Shown one piece after another: positions 25,722 through 36,016 of a stretch of DNA of 64,000 nt. Origin of the DNA: Curtanaerobium respiraculi (GTDB lineage Bacteria > Actinomycetota > Coriobacteriia > Coriobacteriales > Eggerthellaceae). The stretch covers positions 124,001-188,000 of the forward strand of contig NZ_JANIPD030000012.1 of assembly GCF_024609215.1 (NCBI RefSeq). Direction: 5' to 3'. The notes beneath the pieces were generated by a model. It made no database searches. It saw only the letters and a program-made list of their open reading frames with translations, and had not been told where the DNA came from. The position numbers and the translations under genes are program-made. The number at the start of each line of letters is the position of its first letter. Position 1 is the stretch's first letter.

Positions 25722-26118
25722 TAGATGTCAGAGGGTTGAGTTAGATGTCAGGGGTCTTGAGTGCGTGGAGGTCTCGTACTTCACTCAACTCGAAGCGGCA
25801 ATCGCAGAAAAGGGCGGGGTCTGCTGGGCGGATTTTTGCGCAGCTCCATGAACCGATGCGGTATGAGAGCGGCGAGCATGGGCTCGCAATGCCGCTTTTT
25901 CAGATGCTGGTAATCAGCATACGCCGGAATCTCGCAGCCCGTGATTTCGGTGCGTTCGGCGAAAAGCATTCTTGGTCGAAGAGACATCGAAGGGACACTG
26001 CATTACGATGGTCCGTAAAGGGGGAAATACGCCATATCGCGTATCGTTTTTCTTTGATACCATGCATCGTCCAACGGTTCTCGATTCGCCGCATTCCTGC
26101 AACAAGGGGGCTGACCGC
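25722..26118. other. Intergenic region with short tandem repeat and possible gene relics
   Basis: The first 40 bases hold two imperfect tandem copies of TAGATGTCAGRGG. Short open frames on both strands (plus, ending near 25851; minus, 25781-25987) have no good start or recognised domain and may be remains of a displaced gene or insertion sequence. No promoter was recognised with confidence before the broken adhesin gene. Confidence 0.35.
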
Positions 26119-27539
26119 ATGATGAAACGAAGAAAAATCACCTCGATCTTGCTGACGGTGGTCTTGTCCCTGAGCCTGTTTGCCTAGGATCCGAATACCG
26201 TCATCGCCGGAGGCTTGTCGAAAGCGTATGCGGAGACCAGCGAAACCGCTCAGCCTGCGGGAGCGGCGGCGGAAGCGTCTGCTGCCGATGGGAAGACGGA
26301 ACCGCAGGCGGCGGAGCCTGCTTCTACGGCTTCGCAAGCCGAAACCGAAGGGATCGAAACGGGAAAGCAGGCTGGGGAAGGGGATTCCATCGCGAAATCC
26401 ACCCCGGATGTCGATGCGCCATCGAGGCCCGCGGGAAGTTCCATCGACGGCGCCTTGGTCGAGGCGAATGATTCCTCCAAGGCGGCTTCCTCTGAACCAG
26501 AGTCCTCATCATCTGCGGTGCAGCCAAGGGCTGCCAAGGCGCCGGCGCGGGCCGGCGGCAAGGATGCGGGAGCGCATGTCCACTGCACGATCACCACGGA
26601 GGACACGGTCGTTTCGAACGGACAGTACGTCAGCTTCAACGTCAACTATAAAATCGACCATGGAGCGATCCACGAGGGCGACTACATCGTCGTGAAGATT
26701 CCTGATAGCCTGAAGAACGTCGATCTGCAGCTCGATCCGAAGCATTTCAAAGGGTTCGAGAAGCAAGGCGAAGGCACCTACCACTTGATCTTCAATGATA
26801 ACGCGGACGGCATCGCCGGGAGCTTTGCCTTGAATGCAACGGCAAGCAACGAATCCAGCTCTGCCATCACTGCCGAAGTGGATGTGAACGGGGCGAAGAC
26901 GGCAGTTACCATCGCCGGCCAAACCCCATCCGGCTCAGGGGTCGAAAAGGATATCGAGAAAAGCGCGTTTGACGGAAGCGATATCCATGCCGGCGGATAC
27001 GATTACTCCACCGGCATGGGCAAGGATGCTACCGAAATCGGTATCTACACGACGAGCATGATAAGGATGGCATCCGCCCGAAATCGGTGACGATTCATCT
27101 GGTTGCAGATGGCGAGGATACCGGAAAGACGCTGGAGCTGAACGCGGAGAACAACTGGACCGGCTCCTTTACGGACGTCGATGCCAAGAAATCCGGTACG
27201 GCGATCGCCTACACCGTAACGGAAGACGCGGTGGATGGCTACGAGTCCGAGGTCGTTGGAAGTGCGGAGGAGGGCTATACGATCAAGAACTCGCATACGC
27301 CAAAGACCCCGCAACCGGATAAGCCTCAACCGGATAAGCCGCAACCGAATAAGCCTCAGCCGAATAACCCACAGCCGGAAGGCCCGCAACCCGATACTTC
27401 GACGAAGCCTGCGGGAGAAAGCACTCCCCAAACGGGCGATTCCGCCGATCTTCCTCTCTTCGCGGGGTTGATGGCGATCTCGTTCGCGACCTTGGCCTCC
27501 GTGGCGGTATCTGCAAGAAAGTGCAGAAAGGACGAGTAG
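26119..27539 (+). pseudogene. Broken Cna-B wall-anchored adhesin (in-frame amber codon and internal frame change)
   Basis: The frame starts with a signal peptide (MMKRRKITSILLTVVLSLSLFA) and meets TAG at 26185-26187; the same frame then continues through the rest of a signal region ending AYA, an acidic Ala/Glu spacer and an adhesin domain (HEGDYIVVKIPDSL) to about 27040. From about 27051 a different frame encodes DEHDKDGIRPKSV, the middle of a Cna-B repeat, then a KPQPDKPQ-type proline repeat, TPQTG sorting signal, hydrophobic helix and KCRKDE. The second adhesin domain and the start of the Cna-B repeat are missing, so an internal deletion out of frame is likely. It is a relative of the intact adhesin at 16860. 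Confidence 0.8.
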
Positions 27540-27594
27540 TTTATGACTGCGCGGCGGGCAGCCTTCGCGGCGAGGTACGTGCCTTTTCCCGCCC

Positions 27595-28365
27595 TTATTG
27601 CAAAAACAGCTCCCTGAGCTGGTCGTCTTCGGCGATGCTCAGCTGGCATGCGTCTTCGAGGAAGCCGTCGAAGCTGCCATAGTTCTCATCCGCGGCATCG
27701 AAGAACGCGTTGAGGTACTCGGGCCGCGCTTGCAGGAGGGGTCCGATCTTGTGCTGCAAGCCCGGCTTGTCCTTCCGCAGCTTGGCGACCTGGAGGATGC
27801 GTTTCCTCTGCTCGCGCAGCTCGTCGTTCGAGCGGAGATAGTCCTCCATGACGATTTCGGGAGGCACGCCCAGCGCGCGGAGGATCGTGGCGGCAACGAC
27901 GCCCGTCCTGTCCTTTCCATTGGTGCAGTGCCAGAGAACCGCATGGCCTCCGGAGTCAAGGAGCGCCTTGAATATAGCGCGCCATCCATCTTCCACGGAT
28001 GGGCCGGCGATCATGCGGTACGCTGCGCACGCATCGTAGGTGTCGGGATTCCAGCTGCCCTGCACAAGCTCCTGCCAATTGTCGTCTTGGAGGGTGATGA
28101 GCAGCGTTTGCGCCGGCATGAGCGGGATCTCCACGCGCTTCACGCCCGGGAGGGCGGGGTCGGGGTGCCCGCCTCGCTCCAGCCTGGTTCGCAGGTCGAT
28201 GACCGTTCCCACGTCGCAATAGCCGATTAAATTGCCGCGATCGACCGCCGATGCGCGTTCGAGAGCGGCGCTACGGTACAGCTTGTGCGGCCGCACGATG
28301 CTCCCGTCCTCGCAGGGGATGCCGCCGAGATCGCGGAAATTCAGTATGCTGGGTTCGTGTTCCAT
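27595..28365 (-). CDS. Tyrosine/serine protein phosphatase (Y_phosphatase3)
   Basis: A 256-residue phosphatase. The P-loop HCTNGKDRTG matches CX5R with the extra Lys/Asp typical of the PF13350 family, and NFRDLGGIP is the standard N-terminal motif. Members act on phosphotyrosine and in some cases phosphoinositides. No signal peptide, so cytoplasmic. The ATG at 28365 is taken because the conserved domain begins there; the frame extends upstream into the divergent cysK leader. Confidence 0.85.
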   Translation of the reverse strand: MEHEPSILNFRDLGGIPCEDGSIVRPHKLYRSAALERASAVDRGNLIGYCDVGTVIDLRTRLERGGHPDPALPGVKRVEIPLMPAQTLLITLQDDNWQELVQGSWNPDTYDACAAYRMIAGPSVEDGWRAIFKALLDSGGHAVLWHCTNGKDRTGVVAATILRALGVPPEIVMEDYLRSNDELREQRKRILQVAKLRKDKPGLQHKIGPLLQARPEYLNAFFDAADENYGSFDGFLEDACQLSIAEDDQLRELFLQ

Positions 28366-28462
28366 GCCTGTAGCATACCTTAGGAGTCGCAGCGGCGTTT
28401 CCAAAAGTAGCATGTTTTGCGTGGTAGCATTAGGCGGAAACATCGCGTCGAAAGGATTGCCC

Positions 28463-29413
28463 ATGCAGGACGAGCTGAGCCGCATAATCGGCGAAACCCC
28501 GCTGATCCGCCTCGAAGGCCTCTCGGACGAGGTGGGCGCTCAAGTGTATGTGAAGTACGAAGCCGCCAACCCGGGTGCTTCCATCAAGGATCGCGCTGCG
28601 CGCAGCATGATCTTGCACGCGGAGGAAGCGGGCGCGATTGCCCCTGGGCAGAGTGTCCTCATAGAGCCGACCAGCGGCAACACCGGCATCGGCATCGCCA
28701 TGCTAGGTGCCGCACGCGGGTACCGGGTGATTCTGACCATGCCCGAAAGCATGAGCCGCGAGCGTCGGCTCCTGGCGGCGGCATACGGGGCTGAAGTGGT
28801 GCTTACCCCCGCCGCCGAGGGCATGCAGGGAGCGGTCGATAAGGCCGAAGAGCTCGAATGCTCCATCGACGGTGGCTGGATTGTCGGGCAGTTCACCAAT
28901 CCCGACAACCCCCTGGCGCACGAGCAGACGACGGCCCCCGAGATCGAACGTCAGCTGGGCGCCGCCCCCGACTTCGTGCTGGCGGGCGCCGGCACGGGTG
29001 GGACCATCAGCGGATGCGCCCATTATTTCGCGCGGAGCAGGGCGGCGACCAGATGCTACGCGGTCGAACCGGCGGAAAGCGCGATCATCGGCCAGGCGCT
29101 TGCCGGCGAGAAGATCACGCCGGGGGCGCATGGCATCCAGGGAATCGGGGCGAATTTCATCCCCTCGACCCTTGACTTGGAGGCGATCGCAGGCGCCATC
29201 GCCGTGCCGACCGCCGATGCGCTCGACGCGGCGCGCCGCCTCGCCAAGGAGGAGGGTATTCTCGCGGGCATCTCCACCGGGGCGAATATCGCCGCAGTCC
29301 GGTCGCTCGCAGAGCAACACCCCGAGGCTGCGGGGGCGACCATCGTCACGTTCGCCGTGGACACGGGCGAGCGCTACCTTTCCACGGTTCTGTTCGACGA
29401 GAGCGCACGGTAG
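28463..29413 (+). CDS. cysK: Cysteine synthase (O-acetylserine sulfhydrylase)
   Basis: A 316-residue fold-type II PLP enzyme making cysteine from O-acetylserine and sulfide. The cofactor lysine is K42 in NPGASIKDRAA; the substrate loop is EPTSGNTGIGIA; the phosphate-binding glycine loop is AGAGTGGTISG. AAAGGA precedes the ATG at 28463. It opens the long co-directional block that continues to nadE; tilS starts six bases after its stop. Confidence 0.92.
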   Translation: MQDELSRIIGETPLIRLEGLSDEVGAQVYVKYEAANPGASIKDRAARSMILHAEEAGAIAPGQSVLIEPTSGNTGIGIAMLGAARGYRVILTMPESMSRERRLLAAAYGAEVVLTPAAEGMQGAVDKAEELECSIDGGWIVGQFTNPDNPLAHEQTTAPEIERQLGAAPDFVLAGAGTGGTISGCAHYFARSRAATRCYAVEPAESAIIGQALAGEKITPGAHGIQGIGANFIPSTLDLEAIAGAIAVPTADALDAARRLAKEEGILAGISTGANIAAVRSLAEQHPEAAGATIVTFAVDTGERYLSTVLFDESAR

Positions 29414-29419
29414 GGGGAA

Positions 29420-30547
29420 ATGATGGAGGAGACGACGTACGGGCGTTTTGCGGCCGCAATCCGCGAGCGCGGCCTGGCATCTTCCGATGCACCGGTGCTG
29501 CTGATGGTTTCCGGGGGGAGCGATTCCACTGCTCTCGCCTATCTGGCGAACGACCTGCATGCGGCTGGTGAACTGGGACCTTTGGGGATACTGCACGTGA
29601 ACCATAAGCTTCGCGGCGAGGATTCGGATGGCGATGCGCGCTTCGTCCAGCGTCTTGCCGAGGCCCTCGACCTTCCGTTTTTCCTTCGAGAGGTCGATGT
29701 GGACGCCGTCGTGCGCACAACGGGCGGCAATATGGAAGCGGTTGCCCGGGAGGAACGCTACCGGGCGGCCCACGAGGCTCTGAGCAAGCTGTGCCAGCAG
29801 ATCGGCTCCCCCGTGCGGGATGGGCGCATCTTCACCGCGCACACGCAAGATGACCGCGTCGAGAACTTTTACATGCGCAGCATAGTGGGGACCGGCCCCG
29901 GTGGGTTCCGCAGCATGCGCTACGCGAACGGCCAGATCATGCGGCCCTGCCTGGATACGAGCCGTGATGATTTGCAAGCCTTCCTGCATCAGCGCGTCCT
30001 CGACGCCCGAACCGACCCCGCCATCGTCTGCGTGGTCGACGATGCGGGTGCGCCGTGGCGCACCGACGCCACCAACGATCATACCGATCGGTTCCGCGCG
30101 TATGTGCGGAATGCGATCGTGCCCGCTGCCAAGGAGCGTAATCCCCAGCTGCTCGACACGCTGTGCCGCAGCATGAACCTCATCGCCGACGAGGACGACA
30201 TGCTCGACGTGCGGGCGCAGGAGCTGCTGGAGCGTGATGTGCGATGGCTCGATACCGAGATGCGCGACGGCTTGAACTACGCATCGGGCTGCTCGATAGC
30301 GCCCCGTTTCGGCGAAGCGCCCCTTCCGATGCGCCGCCGCGTGATCGCGAAGGTGCTGCAGCTGATGCTGGGCCTGGACGCCCGTGTGGAAACCGCCACC
30401 GTGGAAGCGTGCGCCAACGCGTTCGCCGATGGAGCCCCCATCAGCGGGTATACCGGCAACATCCAGGGCGACTACGCGCTTTCGGCCAACAAGAACGGTT
30501 TGCTTGTAGAGCCTATGGAAGTCTATCGGGCGCGGAGGAAGAACTAG
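29420..30547 (+). CDS. tilS: tRNA(Ile)-lysidine synthase
   Basis: A 375-residue ATP-pyrophosphatase that converts C34 of the CAU-anticodon isoleucine tRNA to lysidine, so that it reads AUA. The PP-loop SGGSDS is at residues 31-36, followed by ILHVNHKLRGEDSDGD and the HTQDDRVENFYMR signature. GGGGGAA precedes tandem ATGs at 29420 and 29423. tilS, maf and hpt follow one another closely, with hpt-ftsH after, an order widespread in Gram-positive genomes. Confidence 0.92.
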   Translation: MMEETTYGRFAAAIRERGLASSDAPVLLMVSGGSDSTALAYLANDLHAAGELGPLGILHVNHKLRGEDSDGDARFVQRLAEALDLPFFLREVDVDAVVRTTGGNMEAVAREERYRAAHEALSKLCQQIGSPVRDGRIFTAHTQDDRVENFYMRSIVGTGPGGFRSMRYANGQIMRPCLDTSRDDLQAFLHQRVLDARTDPAIVCVVDDAGAPWRTDATNDHTDRFRAYVRNAIVPAAKERNPQLLDTLCRSMNLIADEDDMLDVRAQELLERDVRWLDTEMRDGLNYASGCSIAPRFGEAPLPMRRRVIAKVLQLMLGLDARVETATVEACANAFADGAPISGYTGNIQGDYALSANKNGLLVEPMEVYRARRKN

Positions 30548-30548
30548 C

Positions 30549-31175
30549 ATGGATATCATCCTGGCTTCGAGCAGCCCGCGCCGCCGCGATCTGCTGCAGC
30601 GTGCCGGTGTGAAATTCGCCGTTCGGACCGCCGAGGCACCGGTCGACGAGTCGCTCGACGACGAGCTGCGGGCGGATCCCGTGCGCGCCGCCCGCGAAGT
30701 GGCCAAGCGCAAGGCCGGGGCGGTTGTGCAGGAGCTGCTCGCCGCCGAGCCCGACCAGCGCGCTACCGAGGTCGCCGTCATCGGGGCGGATACCATGGTC
30801 GTGCTCGAAGGGCGAATCTTCGGAAAGCCGCATAGCTATTCGGAGGGCGTGGGCATGCTGCGCAAACTGTCCGGTGAGACGCATCAGGTGGTTACCGGCG
30901 TGGCGGTCTACGTGCTTCAAACCGCCGAAGACGGCAATGTTACCGTGGGCAAGGGGGCTTTCAGCGAGACGAGCGATGTGACATTCAAACCGCTGACGGA
31001 GGAGCAGATCGCCTCGTACCTGCGTATGGGTGAGAGCTACGACAAAGCCGGGGCATACGCCATCCAGGGCGCCGGGATGCAGCTCGTCGCGGGCTACGAG
31101 GGCGATTATGACAACATCGTAGGCCTCCCGGTGAGCACCCTGCTCGACGCATTTCCCGCGCTGCGTCCAGAATAG
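30549..31175 (+). CDS. maf: Maf-type nucleoside triphosphate pyrophosphatase
   Basis: A 208-residue Maf/HAM1-fold enzyme that removes pyrophosphate from dTTP, UTP or modified nucleotides. The opening ILASSSPRRRDLLQ is the family signature; GADTMVVLEGRIFGKP and AGAYAIQGAG complete the active site. It starts one base after the tilS stop and is very likely in the same transcript. Confidence 0.92.
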   Translation: MDIILASSSPRRRDLLQRAGVKFAVRTAEAPVDESLDDELRADPVRAAREVAKRKAGAVVQELLAAEPDQRATEVAVIGADTMVVLEGRIFGKPHSYSEGVGMLRKLSGETHQVVTGVAVYVLQTAEDGNVTVGKGAFSETSDVTFKPLTEEQIASYLRMGESYDKAGAYAIQGAGMQLVAGYEGDYDNIVGLPVSTLLDAFPALRPE

Positions 31176-31316
31176 CCCGTCTCCCTCCGGGCAGATGCCC
31201 CGTACCGGGCGGTTTAACCCAGTTGAAATACCGTGAACGTTACCGAGTTGCAATACGCGCTATCACCGAGTTTGCTACACTCGGAGGCTGTGAAACAATT
31301 ATGGGAAGGTTCTACG

Positions 31317-31871
31317 GTGGAGTCCATTCACAAAGACGTCGAGCGAATCCTCTTCTCCGAGGAAGATCTGTGCAAGCGGGTGCGCGAGATGGGGCACGAA
31401 ATCGCAACCGATCATGCGGGGCAGTCTCTGCTGGTCATCAGCGTGCTGCGCGGCGCTGCCATCTTCATGGCGGATCTCGTGCGCGAAATCAACCTGCCGT
31501 TGGAGATGGACTATATGGCGGTTTCCAGCTACGGATCCGGCGTGAAGAGCTCGGGCATCGTCAGCATCCAGAAGGATCTCTCATCCTCCATCGAAGGCCG
31601 CCACGTGCTGATCGCGGAGGACATCCTGGATAGCGGGCTGACGCTCAGCTACCTTATCCGGAATCTCTCATCGCGCAATCCCGCATCCATCGAGGTTGCC
31701 ACGCTGTTGCGCAAAAGGACGCGCCAGCAGGTGAAGCTGGACTGCCGTTACGTCGGTTTCGAATGCCCTGACGAATTCATCGTGGGGTACGGCCTCGACT
31801 ATGCGGAACGGTATCGCAACCTCCCCTATATCGGCGTATTGAAGCCCGAGGTATACGCCAGCGCGAACTAG
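31317..31871 (+). CDS. hpt: Hypoxanthine phosphoribosyltransferase
   Basis: A 184-residue purine salvage enzyme making IMP and GMP from hypoxanthine or guanine and PRPP. The PRPP loop is VLIAEDILDSGLTL; YGSGVKSSG is the flexible catalytic loop. The GTG at 31317 gives a normal family length and has GGGAAGG six bases upstream. The frame is open from 31233, but the extra 28 residues are not family-like. Confidence 0.9.
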   Translation: MESIHKDVERILFSEEDLCKRVREMGHEIATDHAGQSLLVISVLRGAAIFMADLVREINLPLEMDYMAVSSYGSGVKSSGIVSIQKDLSSSIEGRHVLIAEDILDSGLTLSYLIRNLSSRNPASIEVATLLRKRTRQQVKLDCRYVGFECPDEFIVGYGLDYAERYRNLPYIGVLKPEVYASAN

Positions 31872-31910
31872 CGCTGCCCGATACCGAAGCAGAAGAAAGA
31901 CTAAGCATTC

Positions 31911-34180
<2,270 letters not shown>

Positions 34181-34184
<4 letters not shown>

Positions 34185-35488
34185 TTTGGCAGTGCGGTCG
34201 GTATTCCTTCGATACGCAGATGCCCATCGTCATGGGCGTGTTGAACGTGACCCCGGATTCGTTCTCCGACGGCGGCGAGCATTTCGCGTATGATGCGGCC
34301 TTGACCGCCGGCCGTGCCATGCACGAAGCCGGCGCGCTGGTCATCGATGTCGGCGGCGAGTCGACGAGGCCCGGTGCCGAACCGGTGGCAATCGAGGAGG
34401 AACTTGCGCGGACGGTCGATGTCGTGGGCGCCTTGGCATCCGAGGGGATCTGCGTGAGCATCGACACGCGCCATCCGGAAGTGGCTCGCGCCGCGGTGGA
34501 TGCAGGGGCTGCGATCATCAACGACGTTTCGGGCTTCCGTGATCCCTTGATGGTCAAGGTGGCGGGTACCTGCGATGTGGGCGTCATCGTCATGCACATG
34601 AAGGGCGAGCCTGCCACGATGCAGCGGGAAGCCACCTACGGAGATATTGTTGTCGAGGTCAGGGACTACCTGGTCAAACAAGCCGAGATGCTGCAGCGGG
34701 CGGGTATTGCGCCGCAGCGGATCGCCATCGACCCCGGTCCCGGGTTCGGGAAGACTCCCCAGCAGACCATCGAGCTCATGCGCAACCTGCACGAGCTCGT
34801 CCGCACCGGGTATCCGGTAGTTGCCGCCCCCAGCCGCAAAAGCTATGTGGGGTATGCCTACAATATCCCCAATCCCGCCGATCGCGACGAAGCTTCCGCG
34901 CAGGAGGCGCTTCTCGCCTGCGAACTGGGGGCGAGCATCGTGCGAATGCACAACGTCCCCGTCGCCATCGCCACGCTTGCCGACGTGCGCCCGTTCGCCC
35001 TGCTTGGCCTGGGATGCAACGTTGCCTTGACAGCAAACCCCGGCGAGGAACGCGATGGGAAGATCGCGCAGCTGAACATGGCCATCGGCTCGCTGTCGAT
35101 GCTGCCCGATTCCCAGGTCATCGACGTGAGCAGCTTCTACGCGAGCGAGCCGGCGTACTTTGAGGACCAGGACGAGTTCGTGAACGCCGTCGTCCTCATG
35201 CGCACGGGGCTTTCTCCGCGCGATCTTCTGGGGTACCTGCACGCAATCGAGAACAGCCTCGGCCGCGTCCGCGAGATCGAGAATGGACCGCGCACGTGCG
35301 ATATCGACATCCTCGATTACCAGCTGTATTCGAGCGATGACGAGCAGCTCGTCCTACCGCATCCGCGCATATTGGAGCGGGATTTCGTGGTTAAGCCCCT
35401 GCTCGAACTGCTCCCGCACCATATCCTCTCGGATGGAACGCCCGTCACCGCCGACAAGGTGGCGGTCGGCAGGGCCCGGAAGCTGTAA
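34181..35488 (+). CDS. folP-folK: Fused dihydropteroate synthase and HPPK
   Basis: A 435-residue protein with two folate enzymes in one chain. Residues 1-275 are dihydropteroate synthase (VMGVLNVTPDSFSDGG, DVGGESTRPGA, DPGPGFGKT), which condenses pABA with the pterin pyrophosphate. Residues about 278-425 are HPPK (LLGLGCNVA, GPRTCDIDILDYQ), which makes that pterin pyrophosphate. The order is the reverse of the pathway. ATG overlaps the ftsH stop. folE, the first pathway enzyme, lies at 51352; no folB is seen in the window. Confidence 0.92.
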
Positions 35489-35497
35489 GGCGCAGGC

Positions 35498-36001
35498 ATG
35501 GAGAACGGGTTCGAATACGAGCGCGCGGTGCGCTCGGCCTCCGTGATGGACGAGCTGGCGGCAGCGTTGGCGCCCCTGCTCCGTCCCGGTGACATCGTCA
35601 TGCTCAATGGCGATCTGGGTGCGGGGAAAACGCGCTTCGTGCAGGGCGTCGCACGTGCTCTGGGAATCCGGGAGGATGTCACCAGCCCTACGTTCACCAT
35701 CCTGATCTCCTACGAAGCCCCCGCATTTCCCCTGAACCATTTCGATCTGTATCGGCTGGATGGGCCTGAAGAGCTTGACGATATCGGGTACTGGGATGTT
35801 ATCGAAGGAGGTGGGGCGACCTTCGTGGAATGGGCGGACAAGTTCCCCGGCGAATATCCGGAAGACTGCCTGGAGATGCACGTGTCCGTCGATGACGGGG
35901 GCGTTCGCACCGTCCGCGTCCGCGCCCGGGGCGAACGCGGAAGCGAGCTCCTCGCGCAATGGGCGGCCGACGAGCGCGCCGGCTGGAATCGGCCCGCATA
36001 G
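35498..36001 (+). CDS. tsaE: tRNA threonylcarbamoyladenosine biosynthesis ATPase TsaE
   Basis: A 167-residue P-loop ATPase that works with TsaB and TsaD in t6A37 formation. Walker A is NGDLGAGKTRF; TSPTFTIL is the family switch motif; HFDLYRLDGPEEL and FVEWADKF complete the domain. It begins nine bases after folP-folK and is followed after 15 bases by the TsaB-RimI-TsaD gene, so its partners are encoded directly downstream. Confidence 0.92.
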   Translation: MENGFEYERAVRSASVMDELAAALAPLLRPGDIVMLNGDLGAGKTRFVQGVARALGIREDVTSPTFTILISYEAPAFPLNHFDLYRLDGPEELDDIGYWDVIEGGGATFVEWADKFPGEYPEDCLEMHVSVDDGGVRTVRVRARGERGSELLAQWAADERAGWNRPA

Positions 36002-36016
36002 GAGGCGCTTGGAAAG

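Noticed and set aside
27301-27380. Short periodic repeat considered as a CRISPR or tandem-repeat array
   Set aside because: It is the coding repeat for KPQPDKPQ-type proline motifs of the broken adhesin, with no spacers.
28703-30796. 697-codon open frame spanning cysK, tilS and maf on the minus strand
   Set aside because: It crosses three well-defined genes and shows no domain.
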